DNA of 64,000 nt from Sphingobacterium sp. BN32 (GTDB lineage Bacteria > Bacteroidota > Bacteroidia > Sphingobacteriales > Sphingobacteriaceae). Where the stretch lies: the NCBI RefSeq assembly GCF_030503615.1, contig NZ_CP129963.1, positions 2,294,001 through 2,358,000 of the forward strand, read 5' to 3'. Both the position numbers and the translations under genes were made by a program. The notes beneath the pieces were generated by a model that saw only the letters and a list, made by a program, of their open reading frames with translations, was not told the DNA's origin and made no database searches. Below are positions 45,385-54,597 of the stretch, piece after piece (within the stretch, counting starts at the first letter, position 1; each line of letters opens with the position of its first letter).

Positions 45385-46800
45385 TCATCTAAGTAATTGG
45401 TTATATAAATCAATATATTTTTGAGCAGACTTATGCCAGGAAAAATCCAGTTCCATGGCATTTGCCCGAATTTCATCAAATTGCTTCTCGTCAGAAATAT
45501 AGGTTAAAGCTCTTCGAACCGTCGCCGCAGCCTCGGCAGCATCGACATCCCCAAATACAAAACCATAGCCCGAATCTTCTACATCAATAACGGTATCTTT
45601 TAATCCTCCGATTTTACGTACAATAGGAATGGTTCCATATTTTAATGCATAAAGCTGATTCAAACCACATGGCTCCACACGCGATGGCATAATCAGGAGA
45701 TCCGACGCGGCATAGACCTGATGGGCCAAACCTTCGTTATAGCCAAAGAATACGGCTAACTTACCTTTGAATTGCTGCGTCAATGACGCAATGCTATTTT
45801 GTATGTTCGCATCGCCAGATCCCAATATAAAGATGCTGACCGAAGCCTCCGCCCCACCCAACAGATCTTTAATAATGTCTGCCAAAATATCAGCCCCTTT
45901 CTCAGTTGCGAATCGCCCGATAAAGCTTAACAGAGGCAAGGCAGGATCCAATCCGTACTGCGTACATAGGATTTTCTTATTCGCCAATTTGCCCTCATCC
46001 ACCTGAGCAATACCATAATTTTCAATAATAAGCTGATCGCTGAGCGGATCCCAATAAGCAGGGTCGATGCCATTGACAATACCATGGGATTTCCCCCGTT
46101 CGTCATAAAACAAGGCTTGTAAGCCGTTCGCATCTACAAAGAGTTCCTCTAAATAGCCTTCAGAAACAGTAGTATAGGCATCACAGCACTTAATAGCTGT
46201 TGCCAATGGGTTGATCAATCCATCCCAGTCCAAAAGCCCCCATTTCCAGGTGTCAAATCCTGGAAGCAAAATGCCCTTGTTCCAATTCATCCAACCCTGA
46301 TACTGTCCGTTGTGAACCGTAAAAACAGTGCGAATATCTGCCAAAGATCGATAGTCATTTGTGTAGCGGATCAAAAACGGAATCAGCCCTACATGATGGT
46401 CATGACAATGCAATACATCCGGTTTAAGTCCGCTCGTTTTCAAATAATGCAATAGTGCGTGCTGAAAAGCGATCCATTGCTCCGCTTCATCCGGGTAACA
46501 ATAAACCTCCTCCCGGTCCAATACACCGGGAATACGAATCAGATAAAGTGGAAATCCCAATGTATCCTTGCTTTCGCGAAGCACCTCATAATTCAGTAAA
46601 GCCGAACCCTGATAAAACTCTCCTTTGCTGACCGATTCGAAATCATGATCTTGCGTAAATTTCCGGTCGAAATAAGGCATTATAACAGCGGCATCCACAC
46701 CCAACTGACGTTGATATTTGGGCAAAGAGCCCACCACATCCGCTAGGCCACCGACTTTGGCAACAGGAAAACATTCTATACTTAAATGAATAACTTGCAT
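45385..46800 (-). CDS. glgA: Glycogen synthase GlgA (ADP-glucose type)
   Basis: This 471-residue glycosyltransferase (GT5) extends alpha-1,4-glucan with ADP-glucose. The KVGGLADVVGSLPK motif near residue 15 binds ADP-glucose. The HNGQYQGWMNWNKG region and the GT-B domain 2 sequence IPSRVEPCGLNQLYALKYGTIPIV (about 360-385) are typical. Length and motif order are normal. The start is ATG at 46798-46800, 4 bp after the glgB stop, and the glgC start follows 1 bp after its stop. Confidence 0.95.
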   Translation of the reverse strand: MQVIHLSIECFPVAKVGGLADVVGSLPKYQRQLGVDAAVIMPYFDRKFTQDHDFESVSKGEFYQGSALLNYEVLRESKDTLGFPLYLIRIPGVLDREEVYCYPDEAEQWIAFQHALLHYLKTSGLKPDVLHCHDHHVGLIPFLIRYTNDYRSLADIRTVFTVHNGQYQGWMNWNKGILLPGFDTWKWGLLDWDGLINPLATAIKCCDAYTTVSEGYLEELFVDANGLQALFYDERGKSHGIVNGIDPAYWDPLSDQLIIENYGIAQVDEGKLANKKILCTQYGLDPALPLLSFIGRFATEKGADILADIIKDLLGGAEASVSIFILGSGDANIQNSIASLTQQFKGKLAVFFGYNEGLAHQVYAASDLLIMPSRVEPCGLNQLYALKYGTIPIVRKIGGLKDTVIDVEDSGYGFVFGDVDAAEAAATVRRALTYISDEKQFDEIRANAMELDFSWHKSAQKYIDLYNQLLR

Positions 46801-46803
46801 AAC

Positions 46804-48717
46804 CTATAAAACGCGTTTAAAAATTAATCCCGCTAAAGGCGGAATGTCTAACACAATAGACTGTTTTTGGTTCATCCAAAAAACAGCATCCGTGGCGACT
46901 TTCTTCTTGACAGAAACGCCACTGCCATTATACTTTGTCTCGTCAGAATTCAATACTAACTCCCAAGTGCCCCCATGTGTTGCTCCTACGCGAAAATTAC
47001 GTCGCACAACCGGCGTTAGATTCAAGACGATTAACAAATCATTTTCTTCATCATGCCCCTTTCGGGTATATACAAAAAGACTGTTCGTATGATCGGCCAT
47101 CTCAATCCATGAAAAGCCCTCCGGACTGAAAGCTTTCTCATACAAAGCAGGGTAATTCCTATACACCGCATTGAGGTCGGACACAAATTTCTTCATGCCC
47201 GCATGTGGTTTGAATTGTAATAAATGCCAATCTAAAGATTGGTTTACATTCCATTCCGAGGTCTGCCCAAATTCGCCACCCATAAACAGCAATTTGCTGC
47301 CACTATAAGTAAACATATAGAGATAAAGTGATCTTAAGTTAGCAAACTTTTGCCACTCATCACCAGGCATTTTATAGATTAAAGATTGCTTACCATACAC
47401 AACTTCATCGTGTGAGAGTGGCAGCATAAAATTTTCTGTAAAAGTGTACATCCCGGCAAAAGTCATCTTATCATGATGGTAAGATCTGTTGATCGGATCT
47501 TCCTGAAAATAAGCCAAGGTATCGTGCATCCAACCCATCATCCATTTCATACCAAAGCCTAAACCGTTTTGGAAAGTTGCCCGACTGACGCCCGGCCAGG
47601 AAGTCGATTCCTCCGCTATGGTCTGCGTATTGGGAAAGTATTTGTAAACGGCCTCATTCAATTCTTTCAGAAAAGTGACAGCCTCTAAATTTTCGTTGCC
47701 TCCAAACTCGTTTGGAATCCACTCCCCTTCTTTTCTAGAATAATCCAAATATAGCATAGATGCAACGGCATCGACGCGAAGCCCATCAACATGATAGCGA
47801 TCTAGCCAAAAGAAAGCATTGCTAATCAAAAACGATTTCACTTCGTTGCGCCCATAATTGAAGATGTAAGACTGCCAATCCGGATGAAATCCCTTCTTTG
47901 GATCCTCATGCTCAAAAAGATGCGTCCCATCAAATCGATACAGACCATGTGCATCCCCGGGAAAGTGAGATGGCACCCAATCGAGCAACACCCCAATATT
48001 CGCCTGATGCAGCGCATCAATAAGTCCCATCAATTCCTGCGGACTGCCATAGCGCGAGCTGGCAGCAAAATAACCTGTAATCTGGTATCCCCAAGATGGG
48101 TAATAAGGGTGCTCCATCACAGGCATAAATTCTACATGTGTAAAGCCTGTTTCTAAAAGATAAGGAATTAAACGCTCCGCTATTTCTTTATAACTTAGGA
48201 AACGATCCGGATGTTTCGGATCTCGCATCCAAGAACCTAAGTGCATTTCATAGACGGAATAAGGACGGTCTAACGCATTCGTTTCGCGACGGTTAAACAT
48301 CCATTCCGAGTCTGTCCAAGCGTACCAAGTGGTCGATACAATGGATGCTGTACCCGGCGGAATCTCCGTATGCAAAGCAAAGGGATCTGCCTTTTCCAAA
48401 CGTTCGCCCTGATTCGTTAAGATATGGTATTTATAAACCTCTCCATTCTGCAGCTTGGGAATAAAGCCTTCCCAAATACCACTGCTGTCCCAACGTACGT
48501 GCAGTAGGTGTGAATGCGGATTCCAGCCATTAAAGTTCCCTATTACGGAAACCTCTTTTGCATTCGGTGCCCAAACGGCAAAGTAAACCCCATCGACAGC
48601 ATTTATCCTTAGCTCATGGGACCCGAATTTTTCATAAAGCTTATAATGCCTTCCTGACCGAAATAATGATACATCAAAATCCGACAGTAAGCTATGTACT
48701 TGAACCGCTTCAGTCAT
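46804..48717 (-). CDS. glgB: 1,4-alpha-glucan branching enzyme GlgB
   Basis: This 637-residue GH13 enzyme introduces alpha-1,6 branches. It starts with a CBM48-type domain (about 20-130, YFAVWAPNAKEVSVIGNFNGW). The catalytic barrel has DWVPSHFPGD, GLRVDAV with the nucleophile aspartate near residue 314, IAEESTSWP with the acid glutamate near 368, and LSHDEVVYGK. The length is at the short end of the 630-730 range. It lies 30 bp downstream of the GH31 gene and just before glgA, in one leftward operon. Confidence 0.96.
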   Translation of the reverse strand: MTEAVQVHSLLSDFDVSLFRSGRHYKLYEKFGSHELRINAVDGVYFAVWAPNAKEVSVIGNFNGWNPHSHLLHVRWDSSGIWEGFIPKLQNGEVYKYHILTNQGERLEKADPFALHTEIPPGTASIVSTTWYAWTDSEWMFNRRETNALDRPYSVYEMHLGSWMRDPKHPDRFLSYKEIAERLIPYLLETGFTHVEFMPVMEHPYYPSWGYQITGYFAASSRYGSPQELMGLIDALHQANIGVLLDWVPSHFPGDAHGLYRFDGTHLFEHEDPKKGFHPDWQSYIFNYGRNEVKSFLISNAFFWLDRYHVDGLRVDAVASMLYLDYSRKEGEWIPNEFGGNENLEAVTFLKELNEAVYKYFPNTQTIAEESTSWPGVSRATFQNGLGFGMKWMMGWMHDTLAYFQEDPINRSYHHDKMTFAGMYTFTENFMLPLSHDEVVYGKQSLIYKMPGDEWQKFANLRSLYLYMFTYSGSKLLFMGGEFGQTSEWNVNQSLDWHLLQFKPHAGMKKFVSDLNAVYRNYPALYEKAFSPEGFSWIEMADHTNSLFVYTRKGHDEENDLLIVLNLTPVVRRNFRVGATHGGTWELVLNSDETKYNGSGVSVKKKVATDAVFWMNQKQSIVLDIPPLAGLIFKRVL

Positions 48718-48747
48718 GCTTAACTTGTTTTTCTATTAGTAGAGTTA

Positions 48748-51207
48748 TTATTGAATAATTATCTTCTTAAAATCACGGTCTAATTGTACATACGATTGTC
48801 CTTCCGCATCTGTTTTAAATTCTATTTTTAAGCCGTCAACAATCATTTGCTTCGGTGTAAACGGTAAGCCTACAAGGTATAAATCGAAGGTGCTGTAGTT
48901 CGGTGTATATAAGCCTTGTTCGCCTTGACGTATACTGACAGAAGTAGCTTGCCCTTCAGCGATAAAATGCTTATCCATGTAAACATCTTGCTCATAAGCA
49001 AAGGTGTCTCCATGATCAGAATACACATAAGAATCACAAGCTTGCTGTGCGAAGTAATAAGTCAATTTTAAGGATTCAATCTTTTGCTCGCCCGTATATT
49101 GCATCACTGGGAACTCCGGGATGATAGCACCTCCACGAACAAAGAATGGCATCTCATCCAAAGGTGTCTCAATTTGATGCTCCTGACTTCCCGCATATGC
49201 TTGATTGTTGAAATAATAATACCAGGTTCCCTCCGGCAAGTAGACTACTTTATTCAACTGTCCCGGGTGCAAAACTGGCGATACCAACAGATGATCGCCG
49301 AACGTAAATTCTTCTTCCCGTTGCAGGTTCTTTGCAATATGTTGTTCCAATAGCGCAATGGGTCTTAATATGGGGTCGCCATACTTATGTTGTTGCCAAA
49401 ATACACTGTAGATGTAAGGCAGTAGTTTATAACGTAATTCTATGAATTTCTTACAGATTACCTCCCACTCCGGACCGAAGCTCCAGGGCTCTCGATCCCG
49501 GGTATCGCCTGCCGAATGCACGCGCATAAAGGGTGAGAAAACACCAAATTGCATCCAACGGGTGTAGAGCTCGCCATCCGGTTCGCCTGTAAATCCGCCA
49601 ATATCTGTACCGCAGAACGACATACCGGAAACGGATAAGCGTTGCAACTGCAGCGTACCGATTCGCAGATGTTCCCAAGTAGCAATATTGTCGCCTGTCC
49701 ATACCGAGGAATACCGCTGTGTACCCGAATAAGCGGCGCGGGTAATCGTGAATGGGCGCTTGTTGCGGTAAAGCTTTTTCAATCCTTCGTAAGTCGCTCG
49801 CACCATCTGCATCCCGTAAATATTATGGGCTTTACGATGCGAGCCGCGGTGCCCCTCAAACTGATGACGAACATCATCCGGGAAAGTTCCGCGGCCGAAG
49901 ACTGCAGGTTCGTTCATATCATTCCAAAAGCCCGCAACCCCATCATCGACTAGTCCTTTGTACAAGGTTCCCCACCAGGTACGGACTTCGGGGTTGGTGA
50001 AGTCCGGAAATTGACAGCGACCCGGCCATACAAATCCTTCCATAAAATAATCATCCCCCCGTCGGCAGAAATAATTGTTTTCCTTGCCCTGCTTAAATAC
50101 CCAATACTGATCGTCGACCTTGATTCCAGGATCAATCATCACGACAGTCTTGAAGCCATCAGCCGCCAAATCAGCGATCATCTTCTTCGGATCAGGAAAG
50201 TAACGCTTATTCCAAGTGAAACAACGGTAGCCGTCCATATAATCAATATCCAGATAGATGGCATCACAAGGTATTTCCCTTTTCCTAAATTCAGATGCTA
50301 CATCCCGAACTTTTGCTTCCGGATAGTAGCTCCAACGGCATTGATGGTAGCCTATACCCCATAGCGGCGGCATGTAGTGTGTTCCGGTAATGCTATGGTA
50401 TCGTTTGACCACATCAATCATCTTCGGGCCATGGATATAATAATATTGCAGTTCGCCACCCTCAGACCAAAAACTTGTCTGATCATGATGCTCCGCAGCG
50501 AAATCGAAAAATGTCTTAAAAGTATTATCGAAAAAGATACCATAGGCATCTCCTTGTGTTACGCCAATATAAAACGGAACCGTTTTATACAGTGGATCCT
50601 GGTTGAACGCGTAGGAATAGGTATCCGAGTTCCAATTTCGAACACGCTTTCCACGCAGATTCAAATTCGTCGCCTTATCACCCAAGCCAAAGAAAACCTC
50701 ATCGGCATGCGCTTCTTTTGTACAGTACACATAATAACCGCCGAAGTCTACATTCTCTTCCCAGTGCATTGGCGCAAAGTCTGCATTCAACACCTTCTCA
50801 TCTGCACTCCCGAAGGAGATAAAAAAGTTATCCTTTTTAATAAAACAGGTGACCGCGTTGGTCTTCACTTTATAATGGGTTTCTGACTCCTCTAACTGGT
50901 AATTCACATATTCATCCGGTTTATGGTTGATTGCATAGGAAAAATCCGCTAGAAAAACCCCCTCAGGAGCTAATCGAACGCGAATAATCTCTTCCGAAAC
51001 CACCTTGACCTCAACCTTTGCGCGACCATCGGTAAAGTAAAATACATTCCGGTCTTGCGAAAAACCTTTGACAGTGGTTAAATATTGCTTTTCTATCCGG
51101 GGTAAATCAAGCACAGGGTTATTGACGTGTTGCATGCCGTCTTCTAGACTCTCAGGGATAGGTATGATATCGTTTGCAAACTCTTCTTTTTTGGTAGTAT
51201 CAGCCAT
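48748..51207 (-). CDS. GH31 glycoside hydrolase (alpha-glucosidase type)
   Basis: The 819-residue enzyme belongs to GH31. The nucleophile aspartate lies in GFWNDMNEP (near residue 430) and the acid/base aspartate in WTGDNIATW (near 505). RWSYYPEAKVRDVASEFRKREIPCDAIYLDIDYMDGY is the canonical barrel region. No signal peptide is seen, so it should act in the cytoplasm. It heads the glycogen operon, 30 bp before glgB, so it probably releases glucose from stored or imported alpha-glucans. Specificity for alpha-1,4 or alpha-1,6 bonds cannot be read with certainty. Confidence 0.93.
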   Translation of the reverse strand: MADTTKKEEFANDIIPIPESLEDGMQHVNNPVLDLPRIEKQYLTTVKGFSQDRNVFYFTDGRAKVEVKVVSEEIIRVRLAPEGVFLADFSYAINHKPDEYVNYQLEESETHYKVKTNAVTCFIKKDNFFISFGSADEKVLNADFAPMHWEENVDFGGYYVYCTKEAHADEVFFGLGDKATNLNLRGKRVRNWNSDTYSYAFNQDPLYKTVPFYIGVTQGDAYGIFFDNTFKTFFDFAAEHHDQTSFWSEGGELQYYYIHGPKMIDVVKRYHSITGTHYMPPLWGIGYHQCRWSYYPEAKVRDVASEFRKREIPCDAIYLDIDYMDGYRCFTWNKRYFPDPKKMIADLAADGFKTVVMIDPGIKVDDQYWVFKQGKENNYFCRRGDDYFMEGFVWPGRCQFPDFTNPEVRTWWGTLYKGLVDDGVAGFWNDMNEPAVFGRGTFPDDVRHQFEGHRGSHRKAHNIYGMQMVRATYEGLKKLYRNKRPFTITRAAYSGTQRYSSVWTGDNIATWEHLRIGTLQLQRLSVSGMSFCGTDIGGFTGEPDGELYTRWMQFGVFSPFMRVHSAGDTRDREPWSFGPEWEVICKKFIELRYKLLPYIYSVFWQQHKYGDPILRPIALLEQHIAKNLQREEEFTFGDHLLVSPVLHPGQLNKVVYLPEGTWYYYFNNQAYAGSQEHQIETPLDEMPFFVRGGAIIPEFPVMQYTGEQKIESLKLTYYFAQQACDSYVYSDHGDTFAYEQDVYMDKHFIAEGQATSVSIRQGEQGLYTPNYSTFDLYLVGLPFTPKQMIVDGLKIEFKTDAEGQSYVQLDRDFKKIIIQ

Positions 51208-51405
51208 CTTTTCCTATTTCATTGGAGATATTAACAGTTATTTTTGTTCGATTTAAATTACGATATATTTTAGAAAAACCACTATCGCGGATAGAAATCT
51301 TTTGAATATCCCAAAAAAAAGTACAACTATCGCTACTCATTTTAAGAAGATTTCGTTAAGAATTTGTAAAGGGAACATATGACATATTAAATACATAAAA
51401 ATGCT

Positions 51406-51449
51406 TACCTTTGTAAGCCTTATTAAATTCTAGCCCCAGTAAGGCTAGA
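51406..51449 (+). promoter_or_regulatory. queA promoter box and leader hairpin
   Basis: TACCTTTG at 51406-51413 fits the -7 consensus. It sits in an imperfect palindrome (GCTTAC/GTAAGC). The predicted leader contains a perfect 7-bp hairpin: TCTAGCC (51429-51435), loop CCAGTAA, GGCTAGA (51443-51449). The hairpin stands 25 nt before the ATG. Confidence 0.5.
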
Positions 51450-51474
51450 GGGTCTAATATTGTCATTATTTAAA

Positions 51475-52524
51475 ATGAAATTATCACAATTCAACTTTAA
51501 TTTACCTGAATCTTTACTTGCCTCTGAACCATCTGAACAAAGAGACGAATCGCGTCTTATGGTTTTACACCGTGACAGTGGAAAAATTGAGCACAAAATC
51601 TTCAAGGATGTTTTAGATTATTTTGATGATAAAGATGTAATGATCTTAAATAACACCAAGGTATTCCCTGCCCGTATGTACGGAAACAAAGAGAAAACCG
51701 GTGCTACAATTGAAGTATTCTTATTGCGCGAGCTGAACAAAGAACTTCGCTTATGGGATGTATTGGTTGATCCTGCTCGTAAAATCCGTGTAGGGAACAA
51801 ACTGTACTTCGGCGATGACGATTTGCTTGTTGCTGAAGTAGTTGATAACACAACATCTAGAGGACGTACGATCCGTTTCTTATTTGACGGTACAGACGAA
51901 GAATTCCGCAAAAACATTGAAATCTTAGGAGAAACACCACTTCCAAAATATATCAAACGTAAAGCAACACCAGAGGATAAATTCCGCTATCAGACTATTT
52001 ACGCGAAAAACGAAGGTGCCGTTGCAGCTCCGACTGCAGGTTTACACTTCTCGCGCGAGTTGATGAAGCGCCTAGAGCTTAAAGGTGTTGAGTTTGCAGA
52101 AGTCACATTGCACGTTGGTCTAGGTACATTCCGTACGGTAGAGGTAGAAGATTTAACGAAGCATAAAATGGACTCCGAGCAATTCATCATCACGGATGAA
52201 GCGGCTAAATTGGTGAATAAGGGCATTGACAACAAACGCAAAATCTGTGCGGTTGGTACAACATCAATGCGCGCAATTGAGTCTTCGGTATCTGCTGACA
52301 AACACTTGAAAGCAGCGAACGATTGGACAAGCAAGTTCATCTACCCTCCCTATGATTTCAGTATCGCAAACTCAATGATCACCAACTTCCATACGCCACA
52401 GTCTACCCTATTGGTTATGATTGCTGCATTCGCAGGATATGAAAATACGATGAATGCCTATGAAGTGGCGGTAAAAGAGAAATACCGTTTCTATTCATAC
52501 GGTGATGCAATGTTAATTATCTAA
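51475..52524 (+). CDS. queA: S-adenosylmethionine:tRNA ribosyltransferase-isomerase QueA
   Basis: The enzyme transfers and isomerises the ribose of S-adenosylmethionine to 7-aminomethyl-7-deazaguanine in tRNA, a late step of queuosine synthesis. I start at the ATG at 51475 (349 residues). The N-terminal [26 protein letters not shown], then [25 protein letters not shown] and the C-terminal [10 protein letters not shown] and [18 protein letters not shown] are all diagnostic. A strong palindrome 19 bp after the stop ends the transcript. Confidence 0.96.
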   Translation: MKLSQFNFNLPESLLASEPSEQRDESRLMVLHRDSGKIEHKIFKDVLDYFDDKDVMILNNTKVFPARMYGNKEKTGATIEVFLLRELNKELRLWDVLVDPARKIRVGNKLYFGDDDLLVAEVVDNTTSRGRTIRFLFDGTDEEFRKNIEILGETPLPKYIKRKATPEDKFRYQTIYAKNEGAVAAPTAGLHFSRELMKRLELKGVEFAEVTLHVGLGTFRTVEVEDLTKHKMDSEQFIITDEAAKLVNKGIDNKRKICAVGTTSMRAIESSVSADKHLKAANDWTSKFIYPPYDFSIANSMITNFHTPQSTLLVMIAAFAGYENTMNAYEVAVKEKYRFYSYGDAMLII

Positions 52525-52543
52525 TAAAACAGCATAAAGAAAT

Positions 52544-52567
52544 AAAAGGAGGCCTAGGCCTCCTTTT
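52544..52567 (+). terminator. Terminator of queA
   Basis: AAAAGGAGGCCTAGGCCTCCTTTT is a perfect 24-bp palindrome with a T tract at its end. It separates queA from ispD and may act on both strands. Confidence 0.8.
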
Positions 52568-52578
52568 CTGTTATTTGC

Positions 52579-52586
52579 TATCTTTG
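52579..52586 (+). promoter_or_regulatory. -7 box directly before the ispD start codon
   Basis: TATCTTTG is a full match to TAnnTTTG and ends 5 nt before the ATG at 52592. The layout is the same as at the ABC-F and gpmI genes. Confidence 0.6.
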
Positions 52587-52591
52587 TTTTC

Positions 52592-53287
52592 ATGAGCCAA
52601 CACTTTGTTATCATTGTTGCCGCGGGGAGCGGTTCGCGTATGTCTAGCGATCTACCAAAACAATATATGCTGTTGGATGCTAAACCCATCCTGATGCACA
52701 CCATAGATCAGTTCGCAAAGGCAAACGTACAGGCAAACATAATACTCGTAATTTCAGAAAGTATGCAGGCATTCTGGGATGAGCAATGCAAGGAATATGC
52801 CTTCCATACGTCTTATCAAATATGCTATGGCGGTGCTAGCAGATTTCAAAGTGTGAAAAATGGATTGCGCTACATACAAAAGAACTATGAACTTTCTCCT
52901 GGTGATGTGATTGGCGTGCATGATGCTGCGAGACCTCTCGTTTCTCAGACTTTAATAGAAAACCTATACCAATCCTGCAAGCCGGAAAATCCAGCAATCA
53001 TCCCTGCCGTTCAAAGCAGCAATTCCGTTCGACTAGGTAGCTTAAAAGAAAGTAAAGCAGTAGATAGAGATCAAGTATGGTTGGTACAGACTCCGCAGGT
53101 ATTCGAAGCGAGCCTTTTCCAAGAGGCCTATAAACAGGAAGAGGAAAGCACGTTTACAGACGATGCTTCTGTAATAGAAAAAATGAGCAACGGCTTAACC
53201 ATCTATCCAGGTGATCATAAGAATATTAAAATCACCTTTAAGGAAGATATCGCCATTGCTCAATATTACTTAAATAATACTATTTAA
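52592..53287 (+). CDS. ispD: 2-C-methyl-D-erythritol 4-phosphate cytidylyltransferase IspD
   Basis: The 231-residue enzyme joins CTP and methylerythritol phosphate in the non-mevalonate isoprenoid pathway. The N-terminal VAAGSGSRM (9-17) with LPKQYMLLDAKPIL is the nucleotide-binding site. VIGVHDAARPLVS (about 110-122) and the C-terminal TFTDDASVIEK are also conserved. Length is normal. It lies between the queA terminator and a small membrane protein gene on the other strand. Confidence 0.95.
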   Translation: MSQHFVIIVAAGSGSRMSSDLPKQYMLLDAKPILMHTIDQFAKANVQANIILVISESMQAFWDEQCKEYAFHTSYQICYGGASRFQSVKNGLRYIQKNYELSPGDVIGVHDAARPLVSQTLIENLYQSCKPENPAIIPAVQSSNSVRLGSLKESKAVDRDQVWLVQTPQVFEASLFQEAYKQEEESTFTDDASVIEKMSNGLTIYPGDHKNIKITFKEDIAIAQYYLNNTI

Positions 53288-53293
53288 GTTCAT

Positions 53294-53446
53294 TTAAGCG
53301 TTTCCTCGAATAACTCTTAATAAAACGACAATTACAGCAATTACCAATAAAATGTGGATGATACCACCTGTAGCATAACCTCCCAAGAAGCTAATTGCCC
53401 AGATAATTACTAAGATTACAGCGATTAAATACAAAATATTTCCCAT
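53294..53446 (-). CDS. Small membrane protein, lmo0937-like, 50 residues
   Basis: ATG at 53444-53446 opens a 50-codon frame ending in TAA at 53294-53296, 6 bp from the ispD stop. The product begins MGNILYLIAVILVIIWAI, then SFLGGYATGGIIH and a second hydrophobic run ending VVLLRVIRGNA. This is the two-helix, glycine-rich pattern of the lmo0937 family, small membrane proteins often found in Bacteroidota and often stress-linked. Function is not established. The two membrane segments (about residues 4-20 and 29-44) flank a short glycine-rich turn. Confidence 0.85.
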   Translation of the reverse strand: MGNILYLIAVILVIIWAISFLGGYATGGIIHILLVIAVIVVLLRVIRGNA

Positions 53447-53615
53447 AGTAGTAAAGTTTTGATTTGTTTTAAATTATTTAAACATATTATCAACTTTCTA
53501 ACAACTCGTATGACAAAAGGTTTGCAACTAGCAGATAATTTTTTTAAAAAAATTTGTCTCGACTCAATAAATTGGTGTAACCCTTACGCTCATATCTAAT
53601 TTCTAACCTCTCATA
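53447..53615. other. Upstream region of the small membrane protein
   Basis: AT-rich, with no reading frame. TATGTTTA (minus strand, near 53482-53489) resembles a -7 box of the small gene. The family-1 repeat arm follows. Confidence 0.4.
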
Positions 53616-53660
53616 CCCGCCATAGGTCTTAATACTAACTACTAAATACCAAATACTAAA
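53616..53660. repeat. Family-1 repeat, locus D (one arm only)
   Basis: CCCGCCATAGGTCTTAATAC followed by TAACTACTAAATACCAAATACTA matches the right arm of copies A and C. No core and no left arm are seen, so this is a partial copy. Confidence 0.65.
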
Positions 53661-53661
53661 C

Positions 53662-53738
53662 TAACCCAATACAAAGCCCAATCAAACCCGCTCCAGAAGG
53701 GTTATGAAAGGGCTATGAAAGGGTTATGAAAGGGAACT
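53662..53738. repeat. Family-2 repeat, locus D
   Basis: AACCCAATACAAAGCCCAAT and ATCAAACCCGCTCC repeat sequence from 715-765. They are followed by three tandem copies of an 11-bp unit (GGGTTATGAAA, GGGCTATGAAA, GGGTTATGAAA) from 53699. The tandem unit also occurs at locus C. Confidence 0.65.
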
Positions 53739-53826
53739 ACAATGGGTATGATAAGATGAAGTTCTGAATAAGGCACAGCCAACCCTTGAAGTACTCAGGG
53801 TTTAAGAACAAAGAAGATCAGGATTA

Positions 53827-54597
53827 CTATTCTGCGATATCGATCGCTAACCCATCATAGGCAACGGAAACGCCTTTGGGCAGTTCCTTTTGTATATCTT
53901 GATGTTTGCCGAAGCGGTGGCTGATATGCGTCAAATAGGTTTGTTCGGGAGCCAGGCGTTTAACGACCTCGAGGGCCTCATCCAACGTAAGATGAGAAAT
54001 ATGTGGATCTTTCTGCAGGGCATTGAGTACTAAAACTTTTACCCCCGCCAACAGTGCATACGATTCATCTGAAATGGTCTTCGCATCGGTAATGTAGGCA
54101 AAGTCGCCAAGTCGGAAACCAAGTACGGGCATTTTGAAGTGCATTACTTCGATGGGCAGTATGGATGCGCCGTAAAGTTCAAAGGCTTGACCGGCTTGAA
54201 TCTCCTCCAGTTCCAATTGGGGTACTCCTGGATATTTATATTCGCTAAAAGCATAATAGAATTCCTTTCTCAGCGCGTCGTGCGTAGCTTTATTGGAATA
54301 GATGGGGATAGACTGTTGCTGTTGATAGTTGTAGGCGCGCACGTCGTCTAGACCGGCGATATGATCTTTGTGCGAATGCGTCATCAAGACAGCATCCAAG
54401 CGATCGACACGCTGACGCAACATTTGATAGCGGAAGTCGGGACCTGTATCAATGATTACAGCATGCTCATTATATTCCATGAGAATAGACGACCGCAAGC
54501 GATTGTCCCTTTTATCTGTAGACTGACATACAGGGCAGTGGCACGCAATAACGGGCACACCCTGCGAAGTACCGGTACCTAAAAATGTTACTCTCAA
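53827..54597 (-). CDS. MBL-fold metallo-hydrolase (PhnP-like)
   Basis: The 256-residue protein has the metal-binding HxHxDH motif as H74, H76, D78, H79 and the N-terminal strand VTFLGTGTSQGVPVIACHCPVCQ typical of PhnP-like phosphodiesterases; the cysteines there may bind a structural zinc. GPDFRYQMLR and ISHRFGKHQ are other family marks. The likely role is cleavage of a phosphodiester. The start codon is a TTG at 54595-54597 whose last two bases lie in the stop codon of the upstream gene; the next in-frame ATG is codon 40 and would remove the fold's first strand, so TTG is preferred. Confidence 0.85.
   Translation of the reverse strand: MRVTFLGTGTSQGVPVIACHCPVCQSTDKRDNRLRSSILMEYNEHAVIIDTGPDFRYQMLRQRVDRLDAVLMTHSHKDHIAGLDDVRAYNYQQQQSIPIYSNKATHDALRKEFYYAFSEYKYPGVPQLELEEIQAGQAFELYGASILPIEVMHFKMPVLGFRLGDFAYITDAKTISDESYALLAGVKVLVLNALQKDPHISHLTLDEALEVVKRLAPEQTYLTHISHRFGKHQDIQKELPKGVSVAYDGLAIDIAE

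Noticed and set aside
51415..51475. A preQ1 riboswitch before queA
   Set aside because: The leader lacks the C-rich loop, A-rich tail and pseudoknot pattern of preQ1-I, and it is too short for preQ1-II. Only a simple hairpin is left.
53699..53738. A CRISPR-like tandem repeat
   Set aside because: The unit is only 11 bp, repeats are contiguous without spacers and no cas gene is in the window.
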